From Wansuia hejianensis (GTDB lineage: Bacteria; Bacillota; Clostridia; Lachnospirales; Lachnospiraceae): a stretch of DNA of 64,000 nucleotides. Of this stretch, positions 26,387 through 36,058 are shown in pieces; position 1 is the stretch's first letter; each line of letters starts with the position of its first letter. The stretch covers positions 2,183,501 through 2,247,500 of the forward strand of contig NZ_CP060635.1 in NCBI RefSeq assembly GCF_014337215.1. The letters are read 5' to 3'. The position numbers and the translations under genes are program-made. The notes under the pieces are model-generated. The model was not told where the DNA came from. It saw nothing but the letters and a program-made list of their open reading frames with translations, and ran no database searches.

Positions 26387-28317
26387 GCACCCCCGCCGGA
26401 ATATGATTCATCCGATACAATCACATACCGGTTCCTGCCCCGTTTTTTCGCCTCATACAAAGCATGGTCTGCCCGCTTATACATTGTCTGAAATTCTGTC
26501 TTTTCTCCCTGGATCAAAGCCACGCCGATGCTCGCGGTGACCTTCCAGCCGCCCGCTTCCTCCGCGTTCATATGGCGCAGGGCTGTAACCAGCCTTTCCG
26601 CACGTTCTTCCGTTAGCCTTCTGTTGGGCACAGGCATAAACGCTACAAATTCATCTCCACCGATCCGTCCCACGATATCCTCTTTCCGGAACTCTTCCCG
26701 CAGAGTCCGGGCAAACTCTGCAAGCACTGCATCGCCGGCGGCGTGTCCCAGATGGTCATTAACCGCTTTGAAATGATCAATATCCAAAATAAAGAAAGCA
26801 AATGTTCCTTCCGGCCTGTGTTCTAACAAGCGCCGCACATGCTCCTGGGCCGCCACCTTGTTGTACAGACCTGTCAGGGGGTCTTTCTGCATCTGCCCCA
26901 TCATATAGAGCTCCCGCCGTTTTTCTTCATCAATGTTCTGGCGGTATACCATCATACGGACCGAATTGTCCTCTTCCCAATAAAAAATATGAGCGCTGAT
27001 GCGCATCCAGTAATATGTCTCTCCATCAGAGGTTATCATAAAGTCATACCTCAGATTCCCCTTGCCATTTTCATAGGTCTTAAGTACATGTTCCGGACTG
27101 AAGGTTTCCAGATACCCTTCCCGGTGTTCCTCTTTAATCTGTTTCTCCGCGATAATGCGCAGTGCCTTATCATATGCTACGTTCGAGGGCGCCCCCAATT
27201 CTTCAAAATAATGGGCTGTCGCCTCACTGGCCGCCCGGTTATGTGTGATATCTATCTCATAGATATTCTCGTAGAACTGTTCGGTCGCCTGCCGGAATAC
27301 AGTCTGGTGCTCCTCTTCCGCCGCCGTGACCAGTTCTATGAGCTTCCGGTTATACCGTCTGATTACGGTGGTAATAGTGACCAGAACCAAAAGGATCGTC
27401 ACCGCCACGATCAAAACCTCCCGGAGCAGCTGTATTGTCAGCTTCTGATCCAGAGCTGTCGTGTCATGATCTATGATGAGAAACCAGTTCAGATTCACGA
27501 TATACCGGCTAACCGCATAACCATTTCCCTTCTGCGATGAATACCATTGCTTCAGCACCTCTTCCCTGTTCCCGAGAATTGAAGCCCTGAGACTGGAAAA
27601 AGGGCTGGCCGCAAACAAATCACTCTCTCCTTCGTATTTGGTGCTGTCGCCGGAGATTTCCACATTCCCATTCCCGTCCACAAGGAACGCTCTGACTCCA
27701 AAATCACTCTCGTAGCTCTTCAGCAGCTCCTGCATGGAATCCACCCGGAATCCCACGCCGACTACACCTATCGTCTCACCGTCGCTGCCTGCGATCCGGC
27801 AATTGATAAAGACAGTCACCTCATTACCTGCACCGCCTACCTGATCATTGTCAATCTGAATCCCATAGTCTTCATCACTGGCTAAAAAATCATAAAACCA
27901 GACATTTTCCGGCTCTCCCTCTTCCAGAATTCTGTCGAGACCGTCAAAGTAATAATACCTTTTTGTCTGGACAGATGCAAGGAATACCGAATCATAGCTG
28001 TACTTATCCCTGTAAGTTCCCAGATAATCCCGCATGGTACCGGTAAATTCCGGATCCTCCAGATGTTGGATCTCACCATCCAGAAAGTCCCTGAGCAGGC
28101 TGTCATTGGCCATGGTCAGCGATATGTTGATGGGTTTTGTAAAGATTGAATCAATTTGATGGTAAATCCCTTCCGATGTCAGTTCAGACACCCTTTCTAC
28201 ATCCTTACGGAATATCCCCTGGTTAGACCTGTAGCTGATAAACGATGTCACCAGGAAACCAATAATGATGACAGCACAAACCGCAAAATTAGTCCGAAAC
28301 AAAACATTTTTTTTCAT
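26383..28317 (-). CDS. Membrane sensor diguanylate cyclase (Cache-like, PAS, GGDEF)
   Basis: Makes c-di-GMP. A membrane helix starts at about residue 10, a large extracytoplasmic Cache-type sensor follows, then a second helix, a PAS-like domain and a C-terminal GGDEF domain. The active site is intact (RIGGDEF), and the inhibitory I-site RKED (RxxD) sits five residues before it, so product feedback is expected. About 644 residues. ATG 28317 has an AGGG-type site; the frame runs open to 28350. It lies between the hybrid kinase and the EAL gene in one operon. Confidence 0.92.
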   Translation of the reverse strand: MKKNVLFRTNFAVCAVIIIGFLVTSFISYRSNQGIFRKDVERVSELTSEGIYHQIDSIFTKPINISLTMANDSLLRDFLDGEIQHLEDPEFTGTMRDYLGTYRDKYSYDSVFLASVQTKRYYYFDGLDRILEEGEPENVWFYDFLASDEDYGIQIDNDQVGGAGNEVTVFINCRIAGSDGETIGVVGVGFRVDSMQELLKSYESDFGVRAFLVDGNGNVEISGDSTKYEGESDLFAASPFSSLRASILGNREEVLKQWYSSQKGNGYAVSRYIVNLNWFLIIDHDTTALDQKLTIQLLREVLIVAVTILLVLVTITTVIRRYNRKLIELVTAAEEEHQTVFRQATEQFYENIYEIDITHNRAASEATAHYFEELGAPSNVAYDKALRIIAEKQIKEEHREGYLETFSPEHVLKTYENGKGNLRYDFMITSDGETYYWMRISAHIFYWEEDNSVRMMVYRQNIDEEKRRELYMMGQMQKDPLTGLYNKVAAQEHVRRLLEHRPEGTFAFFILDIDHFKAVNDHLGHAAGDAVLAEFARTLREEFRKEDIVGRIGGDEFVAFMPVPNRRLTEERAERLVTALRHMNAEEAGGWKVTASIGVALIQGEKTEFQTMYKRADHALYEAKKRGRNRYVIVSDESYSGGGA

Positions 28318-28353
28318 AACTGCCCTCTCCCCAGCCCCGTTTATGTACAAAAA

Positions 28354-30759
28354 CTATTCAGCCTTGCCCAGCCATTTCTGCAGCACCTGCTGCAACTGGT
28401 TAACCTCTACAGGCTTCGCAAGATGGCCGTTCATTCCGGCATCCTTCGTCCTCTGCCGGTCATCTGCAAAAGCGCTGGCCGTCATGGCTATGATTGGAAC
28501 CGTAGCTGCATCCCTCCGCGGAAGCGCCCGTATACATACCGTGGCAGCACAGCCGTCCATCACCGGCATCTGCATATCCATAAAAATCAAATCATAAGTA
28601 CCCTCCTCCGAAGCCTTCATCATATCCACCGCTTTCTTACCGTTCTCTGCCGTATCCACCGTAACCCCGGTGCTGGATAACAGTTCCACCGCGATCTCCC
28701 TGTTCAGCTCATTATCTTCCGCCAACAGTATCCTGCTGCCCGGATAAGAACCGCTGACCGGCTGCTGGTTCACCGGTTCCTGCACATAACCCGCTACATA
28801 TTGTTTTAATTTATAAATCAGGCTCGAACAAAACAGCGGTTTTGTTATGAAGCCATCAGCACCTGCTTTTTTAGCTGCATCAATCTGCTCCGACAGGTCA
28901 TAGGCAGATATCATAATGACAGGCAGTTCATAGCCAACGCTTTCCCGGATCTTCCTGGTCGTCTCAATACCGTTCATTCCAGGCATCTTATAATCCAGGA
29001 TGACTGCAAAATAATCCTGTCCGGCCGCGTGCACACGTCCGATCTCATCCAGTGCCGCTTTTCCATTCGTCAGCCACTTCGTTCTGATCCCGTAGCTTTC
29101 CAGACGTTCGCAGGTACTCTGGCAAATGGTTTCGTCGTCATCTACGATCAGAACCGATTTCCCGTATAAAACACTTTCATCGATCATCTCCTCCTGGACG
29201 CGTAGGCGGACAGAAGCGGTAAAACAGCTGCCCTGCCCATAGACGCTGTCTACCGTAATATCACCGCTCATCAGTTCTGCAATGCTCTTGCAGATAGACA
29301 GCCCCAGTCCTGTGCCCTGTATTGCCTGGATCTTTTCATCCTCCGCACGTTCAAATGGTTCAAAGATACGTTCCAGAAATTCCTGCTTCATACCGATTCC
29401 CGTATCTGTTACCATAAATTCATACTGGGCCGTGCCTTCCTGTCCGGAAGGAGTTTCCCTTATTTCCAGCAGAATACCACCATTGGACGGCGTATATTTT
29501 ACCGCGTTGGACAGCAGGTTCAGGAGAAGCTGCTGCAGACGCTGCAAATCTCCCACAACCGTCTCATGGGTTACATGGTCTACATGTGATTTAAAAACCA
29601 GGCTCTTGTCATGAATCTGCGGCTGTACCATTGTGACAACTCCCTGAACAAGCTCCGCAAGGTTGACCTCTTCCTCCGCCAGGACGATCCGGCCACTCTC
29701 TATCTTAGACATATCCAACACTTCATTTATCAGGCTCAACAGGAGACGGGAAGACACTGAAATTTTCTTCAGGCAGTCTGTAATCCGCTCCGGATCATCT
29801 ATGTGCGATGCCGCAATCGTGGTCATGCCCAGTATGGCGTTCATTGGCGTGCGGATATCATGGCTCATCCGGGACAGGAAATCTGATTTTGCCCTGTTCG
29901 CCTTCTCTGCCGCTTCCAATGCCTCTTTTAAAGCAATTGTCTGATCTGTAAGCCTTTTTTGCATTTCTCTCAGCTCTGTCACATCGGTAATATCTATAAA
30001 GATAGCCAGATAAACAGGATCACCGTTCTGCCAGTCAATACAGGTAGCATTCACCTGCAGCCACAGCTTCTGCCCCTTCAGGTTCTTCACATGTATTACG
30101 AACTGAAGCTGATCTCCCCTGGGCACGCTGTCTTTTTGTCTTCTGATTATTTCTATGTTGTCACTGAAGTTGCGCAGATACAAAGCATTTTGTTCCCTTT
30201 CAGCCTCATTCCCAAAATATTCTATAAATCTTGTGTTAGATTCCAGCAGATATATATGAAATTCACTGTCAATCCTGTATTTCGCCACCACTCCCGGCAA
30301 ACTTTCATATGTTACCGACTGTTCCTTCTGAACCCGCATAAAATCATCAATATTGGTGATTACCGTATACGCCACCTGGAATCCGTCTACATATTCATCC
30401 GCAAACTGTGTGGAAAACTGCACCCAGATATAGTCCCCGCTTTTTCTTCTCATGCGCGTGACCAGCCTGTATCCGTTTTGCCCGGCACCGACTGCTGCAA
30501 TTACTGTCTGGGTAAGCTGTTCCCACACCTCCTGATCGTCCTGATAATAAAGATCCGGACGGTTGTGAAAAATTGCTTCGTATTCATCCTTTGGCCATCC
30601 GATGAGCTGATAGTAAAAGTCATTGGCCCATATCAAAGTAAAATGCTCATCCATCAGATGTTTGCTCACGCTGGCTCCAAGGAGGCGCATCAGTGTATTG
30701 TATTCATAAGCTGCCGCCCTCTGTCCGTCCCTCTTTTCCACATCCTTTTTGTTTAACAT
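28354..30759 (-). CDS. Cytoplasmic hybrid sensor histidine kinase (PAS-PAS-HisKA-HATPase-REC-REC)
   Basis: 801 residues with no membrane segment. Two PAS domains (about 20-140 and 155-265) precede HisKA, with the phospho-accepting His300 in FLSRMSHDIRTPMNAI. The HATPase domain follows (DTGIGMKQEF, GTGLGLSICK). Two receiver domains come next: one with IVDDDE and VILDYKMPGMNG, the other with LAEDNE and MDMQMPVMDG. It is the first gene of an operon with a GGDEF cyclase and an EAL phosphodiesterase, so its output probably concerns c-di-GMP signalling. No DNA-binding output domain is attached. Confidence 0.94.
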   Translation of the reverse strand: MLNKKDVEKRDGQRAAAYEYNTLMRLLGASVSKHLMDEHFTLIWANDFYYQLIGWPKDEYEAIFHNRPDLYYQDDQEVWEQLTQTVIAAVGAGQNGYRLVTRMRRKSGDYIWVQFSTQFADEYVDGFQVAYTVITNIDDFMRVQKEQSVTYESLPGVVAKYRIDSEFHIYLLESNTRFIEYFGNEAEREQNALYLRNFSDNIEIIRRQKDSVPRGDQLQFVIHVKNLKGQKLWLQVNATCIDWQNGDPVYLAIFIDITDVTELREMQKRLTDQTIALKEALEAAEKANRAKSDFLSRMSHDIRTPMNAILGMTTIAASHIDDPERITDCLKKISVSSRLLLSLINEVLDMSKIESGRIVLAEEEVNLAELVQGVVTMVQPQIHDKSLVFKSHVDHVTHETVVGDLQRLQQLLLNLLSNAVKYTPSNGGILLEIRETPSGQEGTAQYEFMVTDTGIGMKQEFLERIFEPFERAEDEKIQAIQGTGLGLSICKSIAELMSGDITVDSVYGQGSCFTASVRLRVQEEMIDESVLYGKSVLIVDDDETICQSTCERLESYGIRTKWLTNGKAALDEIGRVHAAGQDYFAVILDYKMPGMNGIETTRKIRESVGYELPVIMISAYDLSEQIDAAKKAGADGFITKPLFCSSLIYKLKQYVAGYVQEPVNQQPVSGSYPGSRILLAEDNELNREIAVELLSSTGVTVDTAENGKKAVDMMKASEEGTYDLIFMDMQMPVMDGCAATVCIRALPRRDAATVPIIAMTASAFADDRQRTKDAGMNGHLAKPVEVNQLQQVLQKWLGKAE

Positions 30760-30798
30760 ATTAGTAATGCTCCTCCGCCTTCCCGGCTCAATGATCGA

Positions 30799-32520
30799 TT
30801 AAATGGTGACAGGTCTGGCTCTGTGAGCCAGGCGGACAGCCTGCCTGCACTGTTCCAGCAGCCCCTTTGCGCCCTCCCAGTTAAGCTCGCTCGCATTCTG
30901 CATGAGTCTGTCCTCCTGCAGATGAGCCTGGATTACCAGGCTGTAATAGAGCTGTGGATCAGCCTGCTCTTTCCGGCACACCTCTGACAACAGCCTGGTT
31001 GTGGACACGTATTTTTTCCACAGCTGCCTGGTGGCTGTTTTTCTTTTAAACGGGAAAAACAAACAGTTGGCGGCTAAAGCCACCAGGATTCCCGCTCCGA
31101 TATAGCCCAGCCGGATGAGCAGCATCCTTCCGACCAGTCCCCACCCAAATTTTCCCATAAAAACAGCACCCCCCAGGGCACCCACAGTAGAACAGGCAAA
31201 GGTAGCCGAATAATCAGAAAAATAAAACGAAAGATAACCTGATATCATCATCACGGCTGTTTTGCCGCCTGCCGTGGGAATGAGCGAATATACCACCACG
31301 CTGCAAACCCCTCCAATCAACGTAGCGATCAAGCGCTTGCCCGCCTTAGCACCCACATCATCCGCATAAGGCAGGGAAACCGAAGCTACTGTGAACAGCA
31401 GCCATTTCCCGTGCGGAAGCTGGAGAAGCTGTACTACCAGCGTACAGAGCGTCAGCAGACAGGATACCCTCAGGGCATATATGACTCTCACAGGGCTCAC
31501 GTGCAGAGCGGCCTTCAGGCGGACTGTAAATGACATCAGCGTCTTGCGGCAGCTTTTCTTTTCCTCCGGAAGCGTCATCTTCAGCAGGTGGTCCGAGATG
31601 TACTGCAGGCATTGATAGAACCGGCCAGCTTCATCATCTCCCTGCGCGCAAAACCTGGAACGTGCCGGAAGCGTGAGCGACGTCCCTTTTCTCATCATAA
31701 AAGTACGGAAATTGGTTAGCTGAAAAGAGATTCTCCTCAGAAGTTCCTCCCGGCCAGGTGTAACCGGCCCTTCCATCTCATAGAGCAGAAGCACAAGATT
31801 TTCCAGTCCCTGTCCGGAATCGATCATTGCAAAGCCCGCGTCTGATATGCACAGCGCTTTTTTCCGACGTTCATAGACAATTTTGCTGAGCCTGCACAGA
31901 TCACCTCTTAATTTCTCCGGATTCCTGGAAATATCTTTTCCGGACAGAATACCTTCGATACATGACTCCGCCTCATCAATCATGGCGGTCAGAACTTCCC
32001 GGGCCGTCTCTGCCACCCGATTCCGTCCGTTTACCAACTGATAGAGAATGATGCCGGCAGCGCCCGCGGCCGTACCCAGGAGGCGCTTGGGCAGCCCTTC
32101 CGGAGGGACAGGCGAGATAAACACTATGAACAGATAAGATAAAATATAGGGAAAATAGATATGACTGACATATTCATATGTATACGCATAGAGAATCAGA
32201 AAAATCATTGCCAGGTTCACCGGCACTGCCGCCAATGGGGGCACGGCAGCCACAAAGCAGGCCGCGGCAGCCATCAGTACCAGAATCAGCGCCTGGCACA
32301 GAAAATGTTTGACCGGGGCTCCTGTCAGATCCCGGACCATTGATGCAGACATCATGATTGTAAAAATGACGCCGACAATAGAATTTTCCATCCCAAAAAC
32401 GAGCTGGAATACATTTACATAGATGATTATAAAAATAAAATTCAGAGTTGCATGCCGAAAATTCTTGTTAACGCTCTCCTTCATTCTGTCCCGTACCTTA
32501 AGCAGATTTTCCAAAATCAA
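30799..32520 (-). CDS. FUSC-family membrane protein (aromatic acid exporter-like)
   Basis: Polytopic inner-membrane protein of about 570 residues with two hydrophobic blocks, one N-terminal (about residues 25-160) and one C-terminal (about 345-470), separated by a soluble helical region. This is the FUSC/YccS/AaeB layout of proposed efflux proteins. The open frame begins with TTG codons (32520, 32514); AAAGGGG precedes TTG 32514 by eight bases, and ATG 32484 is a further candidate, so the start is uncertain. It is divergent from a GntR-like regulator, and a strong promoter lies between them. The substrate is unknown. Confidence 0.8.
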   Translation of the reverse strand: MILENLLKVRDRMKESVNKNFRHATLNFIFIIIYVNVFQLVFGMENSIVGVIFTIMMSASMVRDLTGAPVKHFLCQALILVLMAAAACFVAAVPPLAAVPVNLAMIFLILYAYTYEYVSHIYFPYILSYLFIVFISPVPPEGLPKRLLGTAAGAAGIILYQLVNGRNRVAETAREVLTAMIDEAESCIEGILSGKDISRNPEKLRGDLCRLSKIVYERRKKALCISDAGFAMIDSGQGLENLVLLLYEMEGPVTPGREELLRRISFQLTNFRTFMMRKGTSLTLPARSRFCAQGDDEAGRFYQCLQYISDHLLKMTLPEEKKSCRKTLMSFTVRLKAALHVSPVRVIYALRVSCLLTLCTLVVQLLQLPHGKWLLFTVASVSLPYADDVGAKAGKRLIATLIGGVCSVVVYSLIPTAGGKTAVMMISGYLSFYFSDYSATFACSTVGALGGAVFMGKFGWGLVGRMLLIRLGYIGAGILVALAANCLFFPFKRKTATRQLWKKYVSTTRLLSEVCRKEQADPQLYYSLVIQAHLQEDRLMQNASELNWEGAKGLLEQCRQAVRLAHRARPVTI

Positions 32521-32565
32521 GACCCCTTTCTAAACTCCCAACCTTGTTCACTATATTATCAGTTC

Positions 32566-32594
32566 ATTATAACAAACCTCAATATCTTTTGCAA
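32566..32594 (-). promoter_or_regulatory. Promoter of the FUSC-family gene
   Basis: Minus strand TTGCAA (32594-32589), 17-bp spacer, TATAAT (32571-32566), pointing at the FUSC-type gene. A separate TATAAT at 32654-32659 on the plus strand may serve the divergent regulator, though its -35 box is poor. Confidence 0.65.
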
Positions 32595-32685
32595 TCTTAA
32601 ACAGAGGGCAGTTTTCTCCTGCCGCTAAGGTGGCTTTCCCGCTGATGCTGTGTTATAATAAACCAGTTAAAAGGAGGAACTACCG

Positions 32686-34101
32686 TTGCAAACAGACAGC
32701 ATGACAGAGATCATCTTTGATTTCTTCGCTTCACAGATTGAGTTTGGCTGTTATAAAGAGGGCGGCGCCCTTCCTTCCATCAGCCATATCAGCAGACAAT
32801 TCCAGGTCAGCGCCCTGACCGTCCGCACCGCTCTTGCCAGACTGCGCGAAAGAGGCTATATAGAAACGCGGGAGCGGGTGCCCGCCACTGTCATTTATCA
32901 GCCCGCTGGGCATGCGGACCAGCAGAACGTCCCGTCCTTTCTGGCACGTAAAGAGGGGATCAATGATATTTGCCGTTTTTCGGGAATCGTCTTCAACCCA
33001 ATCATACGTTTCTATTTTCAGAATCTGGATCTCGCCGCTATCAAAAAATTTCGCCGGCAGTTGAAGAAGGCAAGCGATTTTCCAGTCAGGCAAATTACTC
33101 ATTTCTATGCGGTGACTATGCAATCCATGGAAAATCCTCTGGCGCTTAATCTCCACTGGGAGGTTGTGCGCTATCTCAGGCTTCCCTACCTGCAGCATTC
33201 TGCCGGTTCGGGCCAGATTGCATCCCAGGCTGCGCAGCAGCTGGACCAGGTGCTCGCGCTCATCCTGAAAGGCAGTCCCGGTGCGGCGGCTGATAAGATG
33301 CTGGAATATAACAGCAGAATCACGAAACTGTTTCTGCAAAACCGCTTCGATGAACTTGATGGCGGGCCTGCGGCAGAACAGCTTCCTTTCCGGTGGCAGA
33401 TATACCGGGATCATCCCCAATTGTGCTATACCCTCGCCACAAAAATCATGAGCAGAATCAGCAGGCAGATCTATCATCCGGGACAGCTGCTTCCGTCCTG
33501 CCAGGCCATGGCGCGGGAATTCGGCGTGTCTCAGATCACTATGCGGCGCACCCTGGAGCTTCTCAGCGATATGCGCTCTACTGTGACTATCAATGGGGTC
33601 GGAACCAAAATCGCACCCAAAAATAATCCTGAACTGCCCAATTTCGCCCATCCCCAAATACAAAAAAGCCTGCTCCTGTCTCTGCGCGCCATGCGGCTTT
33701 GTGCCATCACCTGCAAAGATTTGGCCATACACGTTCTCTCGCCCATGGACGCCGACAGCTTCCGACCTCTCATCCATCTGCTGCAGGAGCACATCAGAGA
33801 CCGGGCATATTATCTCACCGCTGAGACATGCCTGCGTTTTATCGGGGACAACAGCCCGTCTGCTTTTATCCGGGAAGTGTGCAGTCAGTTATACCACCTG
33901 CTGTTATGGGGACATGCGCTTCGGGCGTTCATTCAGCAATCTCCTGTCTGCAGTACCTATGAAGCTGCTGCTGCAGGGCTGCTGGAAAAAATCAGGAACC
34001 AAGACATCAGCGGCTTCGCTTCCCTGCTCTCAGAACTTTTCTTTTCCATGGAGGCATATACAGGAGATATCTTTCTCCATATAGGACTGGAGATTCGTTG
34101 A
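32686..34101 (+). CDS. Regulator with two GntR-like winged helices
   Basis: 471 residues. The first winged helix-turn-helix is at about residues 6-70 (GGALPSISHISRQFQVSALT, then VRTALARLRERGYIETRE). A second complete one is at about 250-310 (PGQLLPSCQAMAREFGVSQI, then TMRRTLELL). The remaining halves are helical and resemble no ligand domain I can name. GntR proteins normally carry one DNA-binding domain, so a tandem arrangement is unusual. The start is TTG 32686 with GGAGG eight bases upstream. It is divergent from the FUSC-type exporter gene and probably regulates it. Confidence 0.82.
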   Translation: MQTDSMTEIIFDFFASQIEFGCYKEGGALPSISHISRQFQVSALTVRTALARLRERGYIETRERVPATVIYQPAGHADQQNVPSFLARKEGINDICRFSGIVFNPIIRFYFQNLDLAAIKKFRRQLKKASDFPVRQITHFYAVTMQSMENPLALNLHWEVVRYLRLPYLQHSAGSGQIASQAAQQLDQVLALILKGSPGAAADKMLEYNSRITKLFLQNRFDELDGGPAAEQLPFRWQIYRDHPQLCYTLATKIMSRISRQIYHPGQLLPSCQAMAREFGVSQITMRRTLELLSDMRSTVTINGVGTKIAPKNNPELPNFAHPQIQKSLLLSLRAMRLCAITCKDLAIHVLSPMDADSFRPLIHLLQEHIRDRAYYLTAETCLRFIGDNSPSAFIREVCSQLYHLLLWGHALRAFIQQSPVCSTYEAAAAGLLEKIRNQDISGFASLLSELFFSMEAYTGDIFLHIGLEIR

Positions 34102-34207
34102 GCAGTCCTCTCCTCCGTACAAAGAGTTAGGCTTGCCGGACTATCGCGCTGGAGAGCGAATTAAATCGAGTAGGAGGTAGGCGATTATTTCGCCTACCGA
34201 CCTCTCA

Positions 34208-34242
34208 CACCACCGTGCGTACCGTTCGGTACACGGCGGTTC
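34208..34242 (-). ncRNA. Group II intron domain V
   Basis: Minus-strand hairpin ACCGCCGTGTACC / GGTACGCACGGTG with a GAAC tetraloop and an internal bulge. This is the catalytic core hairpin of the intron, positioned just after the maturase stop codon. Confidence 0.8.
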
Positions 34243-34249
34243 AATCAAC

Positions 34250-35530
34250 TTAACAAGTAACCCGCCTTTCGGCGTAGTAGTCCTCCATAGATACAAGCCC
34301 AAACTTAGCCAGTCTCTCTTTACTGATACCGATGTGGAGATTCCAGCTTCTGCTCACTCTGGCATATCCCTTTGCATACGAAATACCATGCGCCCCACGC
34401 CGTAGCAGTCCGAGCTTGATAAGATTCTTTTCCCTGTTCTTAGGTGTTTTCCAGTGTTTCCAGATACACATTCGCATTCTAAAGCGGATATGCTTATCGA
34501 GCTTTCTACATAACCTTTTCATGCTTCCGATTTTGAAGTAATTAATCCATCCTCGTATCAGTTGGTTGAGTTTCTTCACCTTATAGGTGTTGCTGACTCC
34601 CCAACTCCTACATGTAAGTTTCTTCATTTGCTCCTTGAACTTTTCCACCGCTTTCGTGTGTGGTCTGGCTTTATATCCTTTGGCAAATGTGTCATAGTAA
34701 AATCCATACCCGAGATACTTTATGCCTTTCGGTTGATCCACCTTGCTCTTTTCGCCATTCACTTTGAGTCCGAGTTTATTCTCTATAAATCTCGTCACAC
34801 TCTTCATGACCCGTTCCGCCGCCTGCCTGCTCCCGACCATGATGATGAGGTCATCTGCATACCTGACAAAATCCAGTCCCCTTGCTTCCAGTTCCTTGTC
34901 CAACTCGTTGAGCATGATGTTCGCTAATAATGGCGAGATATTCCCTCCCTGCGGTGTGCCGACTATTGTATCTTCATACTCATCGTCTATCATCACTCCG
35001 CTGGCCAGAAACTTTCTTACCACTGATATCACATCCCCGTCCTTTATGGTTCGTCCGATGATTGTCATCAGCTTGTCATGGTCTACTGTATCAAAGAACT
35101 TCGCAAGGTCGATGTCTACTATCCAACTGTGTCCGTCATTCATTATCTCCAGTGCTTTTAAGACTGCCTGCTGTGCGCACCGGTTTGGTCTGAATCCATA
35201 GCTGTGGTCATGAAACTGCTCCTCAAATATCGGAGTCAGCTCCTGTGCTACCGCCTGTTGTACAAAACGATCGGCCACCGTCGGCACTCCCAGGTTCCTT
35301 ATTCCACCGTCCGGCTTCGGTATCTCCACTCTGCGTACCGGCTGCGGCTTATACTTTCTCGTCCGCAGCTGTTCCCTGATGTTTTCGCCGTTTTCCGAAA
35401 GGTATGGGCCTAGTTCTTCAACGGTCATTCCGTCTACCCCTGCTGCTCCTTTGTTCCTGACGACTTGCAGATATGCCGCATTAAGGTTTTCTTTGCTCAA
35501 TATCTGCTCCATTAGACTACCTGTGTCCAT
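34250..35530 (-). CDS. ltrA: Group II intron reverse transcriptase/maturase
   Basis: 426-residue intron-encoded protein that aids splicing and reverse-transcribes the intron. Reverse transcriptase motifs include FVRYADDLIIM (YADD active site), VGTPQGGNISPLLANI and SYGFRPNRCAQQAV, followed by a maturase X domain (NQLIRGWINYFKIGSMK). There is no HNH endonuclease domain, as usual for group IIC. From memory the sequence is close to the Eubacterium rectale maturase (MarathonRT). The frame is intact, so the element may be active. Confidence 0.96.
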   Translation of the reverse strand: MDTGSLMEQILSKENLNAAYLQVVRNKGAAGVDGMTVEELGPYLSENGENIREQLRTRKYKPQPVRRVEIPKPDGGIRNLGVPTVADRFVQQAVAQELTPIFEEQFHDHSYGFRPNRCAQQAVLKALEIMNDGHSWIVDIDLAKFFDTVDHDKLMTIIGRTIKDGDVISVVRKFLASGVMIDDEYEDTIVGTPQGGNISPLLANIMLNELDKELEARGLDFVRYADDLIIMVGSRQAAERVMKSVTRFIENKLGLKVNGEKSKVDQPKGIKYLGYGFYYDTFAKGYKARPHTKAVEKFKEQMKKLTCRSWGVSNTYKVKKLNQLIRGWINYFKIGSMKRLCRKLDKHIRFRMRMCIWKHWKTPKNREKNLIKLGLLRRGAHGISYAKGYARVSRSWNLHIGISKERLAKFGLVSMEDYYAERRVTC

Positions 35531-36009
35531 GCGTTGTTTCCTTTCTGCCCCTTTTGCCTTTGCCGCCTTTGAAGTTATCGTCAGACGTTGCTCCGGCTAC
35601 GAAGTGGAACGTACTTCAACTGATTGATTGTTCAGCCCTTCGCTCCATTCCCATTACAGGAACTTCCCCACTACTATGGCTTCTGCTGACTCCTCACTGT
35701 TCGCTGTTGCTACGGCTGATGAAACCGCCAGTGAGACCTCCCCAGTTAAGGTGCGCATTCTTTCTCTCCATGTCCCTGCCGCATTTACTCGTACTTCCGG
35801 CAACCTTTTGGACTTCAGTGCCTTTTGCCACCTTATCCGTATTTCCGAGCCTTATATGCGATTCCTGTCCGTCAGGTCAGAGATTTGCTCACAGCTTCTT
35901 TCAGATTCCGCCTCACGGCGGACACCCTTGCTGTTCGGCTATGTGCTTCGTCGTTGCCTACGCGCACTAGGGACTTTCACCCATTAGAATACGCCCATGC
36001 TGGGCAAAC

Positions 36010-36046
36010 AAAACAGGCAGAAATCCATCTGCTGGATTTCTGCCTG
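36010..36046 (-). terminator. Terminator of the MacB-like operon, insertion target of the intron
   Basis: Minus strand CAGGCAGAAATCC, 7-nt loop, GGATTTCTGCCTG (perfect 13-bp stem), then TTTT. It lies 13 nt after the permease stop codon, and the intron begins immediately after the T run. Confidence 0.88.
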
Positions 36047-36058
36047 TATCTTTCTCAT

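Larger units (their letters stand above)
34165..36009 (-). mobile_element. Group IIC intron with maturase ORF
   Basis: A complete-looking retroelement of about 1.85 kb. The 5' end on the minus strand begins at about 36009 with GTTTGCCCAGCATGGGCG and continues with GGGTGAAAGTCCC, typical of this class. The maturase ORF follows, then domain V (34208-34242), then a domain VI hairpin ending near 34165. The intron starts right after the 13-bp stem and T4 run of a Rho-independent terminator, the known target of group IIC introns. It has not disrupted a gene. Boundaries are estimated to a few bases. Confidence 0.88.
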
